This document shows positions 33,839-40,160 of a stretch of 40,160 bases of DNA, piece by piece. Location: assembly GCF_030693625.1 (NCBI RefSeq), contig NZ_JAUYAF010000021.1:1-40160 (forward strand), given 5' to 3'. The stretch's first letter is position 1; every line of letters starts with the position of its first letter. The translations under genes were made by a program, and so were the position numbers. Below the pieces are notes generated by a model. That model was not told the DNA's origin, did not search any database, and saw only the letters and a program-made list of their open reading frames with translations. This DNA comes from Phenylobacterium sp. Its GTDB lineage: Bacteria; Pseudomonadota; Alphaproteobacteria; Caulobacterales; Caulobacteraceae.

Positions 33839-34215
33839 GGACGGGCCTGCTGGTCGTCGCGCTGCTGCTGGCCCCGGCGGCCGCGCAGGCCGCCCCGGAG
33901 TCGGCTCTCGACCGCTGTCTGGCCTCGGAGGCCGGCGCCACCACCATCGGCCAGATCCAGTGCATCGGCGACGAGCTCAAGGTGCAGGATGCGCGCCTGA
34001 ACCGGAACTACGCCAAGGCCATGAAGGACCTCACCCCGGAGCAGAAGGCCAAGCTGCGCGCCGCCCAGCGCGCCTGGCTGGCCTTCAAGGACGCCGATTG
34101 CCGATCCCTGCAGGACGACGCCTGGGGGACCCTTTCGCGGGTTAGCGCCAACATGTGTGTCCTTGAGCGCACCATCGAACGCGCCGACGAACTGGCCAGC
34201 TACCCGGACCGCTGA
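33835..34215 (+). CDS. LprI-like exported protein (DUF1311)
   Basis: 126 residues. A signal peptide (LLVVALLLAPAAAQAAP) ends near residue 20. The mature part is the helical DUF1311 fold with C28, C43, a DADCRS cysteine and an ANMCVL cysteine, which form two disulfides in this family. The LNRNYAKAMKDLTPEQKAKLR and AQRAWLAFKDADC pattern is characteristic (shown by its ends). Some relatives (LprI) inhibit lysozyme; whether this one does is unknown. It is translationally coupled to accA and lies 15 bases before the GNAT gene, so all three may share a transcript. Confidence 0.9.
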   Translation: MRTGLLVVALLLAPAAAQAAPESALDRCLASEAGATTIGQIQCIGDELKVQDARLNRNYAKAMKDLTPEQKAKLRAAQRAWLAFKDADCRSLQDDAWGTLSRVSANMCVLERTIERADELASYPDR

Positions 34216-34230
34216 CCGGAGAGGGTGAGC

Positions 34231-36188
<1,958 letters not shown>

Positions 36189-36223
36189 CAACGCGGGGTT
36201 GCTGAGGGCGGGAGTCGTGTAAG

Positions 36224-36240
36224 CTTGGGGATCCCCCGAG
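36224..36240. other. GC hairpin in the gap before the LuxR fusion gene
   Basis: CTTGGGG-ATC-CCCCGAG-type stem, with seven or eight pairs including one G-T, centred on GGGGATCCCC. It could terminate the nitronate monooxygenase transcript weakly (no T tract) or be an operator for the regulator gene that begins 20 bases on. Confidence 0.3.
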
Positions 36241-36259
36241 CCCAGAGACGACACCCGCC

Positions 36260-37957
36260 GTGCCGCCCGACCTGACTCCCAAGGCCAAGGCCAATGTCTC
36301 GATGGTGATCGAGACGATGTACGCCATCGCCGCCGAGCCAGACAAATGGGAGCAGATCGTCCAGGCCCTGGACGTTGAGGCGAGCGATGCGCCCCCCGAG
36401 GCCGAAGGCGCCGCGCGCCTCGCCGTGCTCGCTGGCGATCGGGGGGAGGCCGCCCAGGTGGGCGTCGTGCTGATCAACGCCGCCGGCGGGGCCAGCGCCT
36501 GGAACGCGGCCGGCGAGGCCGTCTTCCATCAGCGCCTTGGGGTGATCGAAGCCCAGGGCCTGCGGTTCTTCAATCCCGCCAACCACGAGGCCCTCGACCA
36601 GGCCCGTCATCGCCTGCGTGGCACCCAGGGCCGCCAGGTCATCGTCAAGTTCAGCCAGGCCGACGACGAGGCGCCTCACTTCGCCTATGTGGTTCCCGCC
36701 AGCGGCCTGCCCGCCGCGCTCGCCGCCGGCCTGGCCGGGGCCGTGACCCTGGGGGAGGGGGCCTGCGCCGTCGTCTTCCCGGCCGTCGAGGCCACCGACC
36801 GGCTCTGGGCCAACCTGCGCGAGAGCTTCGGGCTCACCCCCGCCGAGACCCGCCTGGCGGCCCGCCTGAAGGACGGCCTGACCCTGAAGGAAGCGGCGGT
36901 GGAGCTGAACGTCAGCTTCAACACCGTCCGCAACCAGCTCCGCGCCATCTTCGAGAAGGTGGGTCTGTCGCGACAGAGCGAGCTGATCCGCACCCTGACC
37001 CAGCTCGGCTCCCTGGCCACCTCCTTCCAGGAGAGCTCGGGGCGGGGCCTGCTGGGACCGCCCATCGCCGCCACCGAACGGGGCGCCTTGGAGACCTCGC
37101 CGCCGATCCGGTTCCTGGCCCTCCCCGATGGCCGCCGCCTGGCCTGGCGCGCCTATGGGGATCCGAAGGGCAAGGCCGTGCTGGTGGTCCACCAGGGCCT
37201 GGGGTGCAGCATCATGCCCCGCGGCACCGACGCCCTGGCCCGCGACCTCGGACTGCGCCTGCTCTGTCCCGACCGGCCGGGCGCGGGTCGGTCCGACATC
37301 CGGACCGACTACAGCTATGAGGCGGTGGGGCGCGACTTCGCCGACCTCTGCCGTGACCAGGGCCTGGCCGAGGTGCAGGTGGCGGCCTTCATGTCCGGCG
37401 CGCCCTTCGCCCTGGTGGCCGCGCGCGAACTGGGGCCGATCGCCAGCCGGGTGCTGCTGGCCTCGGCGCGGCCTTCAGGCCAGACGTTGGAAACCGAGCG
37501 GGACAAGGGCCACGCGGTGGTGCTGTTCCGCCGCCGCATCCTGCGCAACGCCTGGCTGGCCGACATGGTCTTCGCGATGATGCGGCTGCAGCTGACCCGC
37601 AAGCAGCTGGAAAAGTTCGTCCGGGCGGCCGCCTCCGCGCCCGGCGACGCGGCCTATCTGCGCACCCATCCCGGCGTGCTGGAATTTATCGTCGACTACA
37701 TTTCGGAGTCGCTGGCCCTCACCAGCCGGGGCATCGCCGACGAGATAAAGTGTTCGGCCCGCAGCCCGACCCTGGACCTGTCGCGCCTGTCGGCCCCCAT
37801 CACCGTATGGCATGGCGAGCAGGACCCCATGAACACCGCCGCCGATGTCACGGTCTGGCTGAACGACCGCCAGGAGAGCCTCCGCACCTTCCCGGACGCC
37901 GGCCACTTCCTGCCCCACAAGCATTGGCCCGAAGTCCTGGGCTGGCTGGCCCGCTAG
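36260..37957 (+). CDS. LuxR-type HTH fused to alpha/beta hydrolase domain
   Basis: 565 residues. Three parts: an N-terminal sensor-like region (1-185), a LuxR-type helix-turn-helix (about 192-246; LTPAETRLAARLKDGLTLKE then LNVSFNTVRNQLRAIFEKVGL), and an alpha/beta hydrolase domain (about 285-565). In the hydrolase the acid D522 (WHGEQDP) and H549 (DAGHFLP) are present. The nucleophile elbow reads VAAFMSGAPFAL: the only serine, S379, is one place off where GxSxGG would put it, and M378 holds that place. So it may bind a ligand without cleaving it. The order regulator then hydrolase in one chain is uncommon. GTG 36260 is the start used; Met15 is an alternative because no good ribosome site precedes the GTG. 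Its stop shares CTAG with the convergent aldolase gene. Confidence 0.88.
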   Translation: MPPDLTPKAKANVSMVIETMYAIAAEPDKWEQIVQALDVEASDAPPEAEGAARLAVLAGDRGEAAQVGVVLINAAGGASAWNAAGEAVFHQRLGVIEAQGLRFFNPANHEALDQARHRLRGTQGRQVIVKFSQADDEAPHFAYVVPASGLPAALAAGLAGAVTLGEGACAVVFPAVEATDRLWANLRESFGLTPAETRLAARLKDGLTLKEAAVELNVSFNTVRNQLRAIFEKVGLSRQSELIRTLTQLGSLATSFQESSGRGLLGPPIAATERGALETSPPIRFLALPDGRRLAWRAYGDPKGKAVLVVHQGLGCSIMPRGTDALARDLGLRLLCPDRPGAGRSDIRTDYSYEAVGRDFADLCRDQGLAEVQVAAFMSGAPFALVAARELGPIASRVLLASARPSGQTLETERDKGHAVVLFRRRILRNAWLADMVFAMMRLQLTRKQLEKFVRAAASAPGDAAYLRTHPGVLEFIVDYISESLALTSRGIADEIKCSARSPTLDLSRLSAPITVWHGEQDPMNTAADVTVWLNDRQESLRTFPDAGHFLPHKHWPEVLGWLAR

Positions 37958-38961
37958 CGGATCGACTGGAGCACCACGCCCAATTCATCCACCACCTCGG
38001 AGGTGGTGGCCCACGAGCACATGAAGCGCACCGAGCCATCGATGAACCGGTAGACGAACCAGCCGGCGGCGTGCAGCCGCTGCAGGGTCGGCTCGTCCAT
38101 CTCCACGAAGACCGCATTGGCCTCCACAGGGTGGGCGATGGGGAAGGGCATGAGGGCGGCCAGACGCTTGGCCATGGCGTTGGCGTGGGCGGCGTGGCGG
38201 ACGAAGGCGCCGTCCTCCAGCATGCCGATGAAGGGTGCGGCGTAGAAGCGGCCCTTGGACGGCAGTTGCCCCGACTGCTTCAGCCGCGCGTCGAAGCGGT
38301 GGGCCAGGACGGGGTCGAAGATCACCACGGCCTCGGACGGCGTCATGCCCGATTTGGCCCCCCCCACCACCAGGATGTCGACCCCCAGGGTCCTGATGGC
38401 CTTGAGGTCAAAGCCCGCCGCCGCCGCATTGGCCAGCCGCGCCCCGTCGAGGTGGACGCGGTAGCCCTTGGCCTTCACCGGATCGATCAGGGCCTTCAAC
38501 TCGGCGACGGAATAGACCGTGCCGTACTCCGTGGCGTTGGTGACCGAGAGCGCCGCCGGCGCCTGCCAGTGCGGTTGGTCGGGAGCGGCCAGCGGCCCCA
38601 CCAGGCTCCCAGGATCAATGCGTCCCGAGTCCCCTGGGAGGGTGATCATCCCCAGGCCATGGCCGAAGAAGCCCGGCGCGCCTGTCTCGTCGGTGGCGAT
38701 GTGGGAATGCTGGTGACACAGCACGCCCTCGAAGGGCTGGCAGAGGGTGGCCAGGGATATGGCGTTGGCGGCCGTCCCCGACGCCACGAACCGCACGCTG
38801 GCGTCGGCGTCCAGCAGGGCGCGGACCGCGTCGGCGCCGGCCTTGGTGATGGGGTCGGAGCCGTAGCCGGAGGTGACGCCGGCATTGGCGGCCACCAGGG
38901 CGTTCATCGCCTCGGGCGTGGCGGGGGCGGTGTTGTCGGATGCGAAGTCGTATCGGGCCAT
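37954..38961 (-). CDS. Low-specificity L-threonine aldolase
   Basis: 335 residues, PLP-dependent fold-type I. It cleaves L-threonine or allo-threonine to glycine and acetaldehyde. Motifs are FASDNTAPATP, FVASGTAANAISLA, HSHIATDE, the LDGARLANA strand with the PLP-binding Asp, and VVGGAKSGMT with K203 for the Schiff base. ATG 38961 is chosen; readings that start further upstream run through the end of the epoxide hydrolase gene and have no family match. It lies 37 bases downstream of the epoxide hydrolase gene on the same strand, probably the same transcript. Confidence 0.92.
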   Translation of the reverse strand: MARYDFASDNTAPATPEAMNALVAANAGVTSGYGSDPITKAGADAVRALLDADASVRFVASGTAANAISLATLCQPFEGVLCHQHSHIATDETGAPGFFGHGLGMITLPGDSGRIDPGSLVGPLAAPDQPHWQAPAALSVTNATEYGTVYSVAELKALIDPVKAKGYRVHLDGARLANAAAAGFDLKAIRTLGVDILVVGGAKSGMTPSEAVVIFDPVLAHRFDARLKQSGQLPSKGRFYAAPFIGMLEDGAFVRHAAHANAMAKRLAALMPFPIAHPVEANAVFVEMDEPTLQRLHAAGWFVYRFIDGSVRFMCSWATTSEVVDELGVVLQSIR

Positions 38962-38998
38962 CCGCCGAATAGAACCGATCGCCAGCCGTTGAAAAGAG

Positions 38999-40147
38999 CT
39001 AGACGCCCTTTCCCCAGTCCCGCACGTCGGCGACGAACAGGTCGGGCTCCTCCATGGCCGCGAAGTGCCCGCCGCGGGGCATCTCGGTCCAGCGGGTGAT
39101 GTTGTAGGCGCGGTCGGCCCAGGTGCGGGGCGGGGCGGTATAGAGCGGCTCGCCGGGGAAGTTGGCGAAGGCGGTCGGGGTTTCGCAGCGCTCGCCTTCC
39201 TTGAAGGCGATCCCGCCTTCCTCCAGCAGGCCACGATAGTACCAGGCGCCCGTCGCGAAGCTGCCGGTCATCACATAGATCATGATGTTGGTCAGCAGGC
39301 GGTCCTTGGGGTGGACCGCGTCCAGGGGCTTCGCCCGCAGGTCGGACCAGTCGTGGAAGCGCTCGGCGATCCAGGCGGCCTGGCCCACGGGGTTGCCCGC
39401 CCCCATCCAGGCCAGGGACTGGGGCTTGGAGGCCTGTAGGCGGAAATAGGCGCCCATGACGTCCATCATGGCGCCCTGCCGGGTGAGCCAGCCGATCTCG
39501 TCGGGGGTCTGTGGACCGCCGAAGGGGCGAAAGGCCATCATGTTCAGGTGGATGGCGCGCACGGTCTGGCCGTGGTCGTGTCCGAGCCAGGAGGTCACCA
39601 TCGCCCCCCAGTCGCCGCCCTGGGCGATGTAGCTCGGATAGCCCAACACCTGCGTCATCAGGGTGTTGAACAGCCGCGCGGTGGTGCGCTGGCCGATGGG
39701 CCGGGTTGGCTTTGACGAAAAGCCGAAGCCGGGGAGGGAGGGGATCACCAGGTCGAAGGCGTCGGCGGCCTGGCCGCCGAAGCGGCTGGGGAAAGCCAGC
39801 TTCTCGATGACCTGCCAGAACTCGTAGTGCGATCCCGGCCAGCCGTGGGTGACGATCAGCGGCCGCTTGCCCTTGGCCTCGCCCACCACATGCAGGAAGT
39901 GGATGTCGAAATCCTCGACCTTGGCGGTGAACTGCGGGAAGCGGTTGAGGTCGGCCATGGCGGCGCGCCAGTCATAGGCGCCCGTCCAATGGTCGCAGAG
40001 GCTCTTCAGCCAGGCGCCGTCGCAGCCATAGGCCCAGCCATCGGGAACCTCAGGGATCGGCGGCCACGCATAGGCGGCGACCTTGCCCAGGACATCGGCC
40101 ACCCGGGCCTCGTCCCACTGAACCTCAAACGGCTGAACCTGGCTCAC
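38999..40147 (-). CDS. Epoxide hydrolase, microsomal/juvenile-hormone type
   Basis: 382 residues, with the EHN N-terminal domain (about 5-110; PFEVQWDEARVADVLGKVA, YDWRAAM, then FDIHFLHVVGE) and an alpha/beta hydrolase core. The oxyanion site is HGWPGS, the nucleophile D179 lies in GGDWGAM, and H361 in GGHFAAMEEP completes the triad with an acidic residue between. It adds water to epoxides to form diols; substrate unknown. The GTG start at 40147 has AGGGAG five bases upstream, at the very edge of the window. Upstream context is cut off, so the first gene of this transcript may lie outside. Confidence 0.93.
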   Translation of the reverse strand: MSQVQPFEVQWDEARVADVLGKVAAYAWPPIPEVPDGWAYGCDGAWLKSLCDHWTGAYDWRAAMADLNRFPQFTAKVEDFDIHFLHVVGEAKGKRPLIVTHGWPGSHYEFWQVIEKLAFPSRFGGQAADAFDLVIPSLPGFGFSSKPTRPIGQRTTARLFNTLMTQVLGYPSYIAQGGDWGAMVTSWLGHDHGQTVRAIHLNMMAFRPFGGPQTPDEIGWLTRQGAMMDVMGAYFRLQASKPQSLAWMGAGNPVGQAAWIAERFHDWSDLRAKPLDAVHPKDRLLTNIMIYVMTGSFATGAWYYRGLLEEGGIAFKEGERCETPTAFANFPGEPLYTAPPRTWADRAYNITRWTEMPRGGHFAAMEEPDLFVADVRDWGKGV

Positions 40148-40160
40148 GGCGCGCTCCCTG

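Overview
The window is GC-rich, densely coded chromosomal DNA from an alphaproteobacterium, most likely a member of the Caulobacteraceae (Caulobacter or Phenylobacterium type). The signs are the cobS/cobT, J-domain, BolA and rpmB neighbourhood, a large TonB-dependent receptor, a Caulobacter-like housekeeping promoter before rpmB, and short extragenic palindromes of a kind common in these genomes. The genus is inferred from gene content and style; no rRNA is present. I see no tRNA, rRNA, CRISPR array, phage or plasmid genes. The only mobile element is an IS110-family insertion sequence at the left edge.

Layout. 1-1101: IS110-family transposase followed by an extragenic palindrome. 1107-4779: four-gene efflux operon on the minus strand (TetR repressor, HlyD-type adaptor, ABC ATPase, ABC-2 permease) with a clear palindromic operator before the repressor. 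4893-7273: DUF4153-like membrane protein coupled to a NudK-type Nudix hydrolase. 7270-10218: TonB-dependent receptor. 10219-11069: intergenic DNA, rpmB with promoter and terminator, and a pair of inverted extragenic repeats. 11081-19526: dienelactone hydrolase, phytase-like esterase lipoprotein, CobT, an unrecognised 415-residue protein, a DUF1328 small membrane protein, CobS, a TauD-type dioxygenase, a J-domain protein and a BolA protein. 19582-23299: three-gene molybdenum hydroxylase of the PaoABC type. 23319-23846: stand-alone receiver protein coupled to a 49-residue membrane peptide. 24020-26987: aroK-aroB-corC operon. 27056-29277: exported helical protein plus a XerD recombinase. 29345-32736: glycine-zipper envelope protein, then an SRPBCC, methyltransferase and ATP-grasp-like trio. 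32876-36188: accA, an LprI-like protein, a tandem GNAT protein and nitronate monooxygenase. 36260-40147: LuxR/alpha-beta hydrolase fusion, threonine aldolase and epoxide hydrolase.

How the genes work together. Many neighbours are translationally coupled: twelve junctions share a 4-base ATGA start/stop overlap. Two convergent pairs share a CTAG in which both stop codons lie. The efflux operon is probably self-repressed by its TetR protein. CobS and CobT are predicted ATPase and chelatase partners, but they are separated by two genes on the opposite strand and no other cobalamin gene is in view. The molybdenum hydroxylase subunits are complete and look cytoplasmic.

Most of the window is ordinary housekeeping and accessory metabolism. 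I found no convincing new multi-gene system. The items most worth a second look are the LuxR/hydrolase fusion with a displaced nucleophile, the SRPBCC, methyltransferase and ATP-grasp-like trio, the unrecognised protein between cobT and cobS, and the IS110 element beside an extragenic palindrome.
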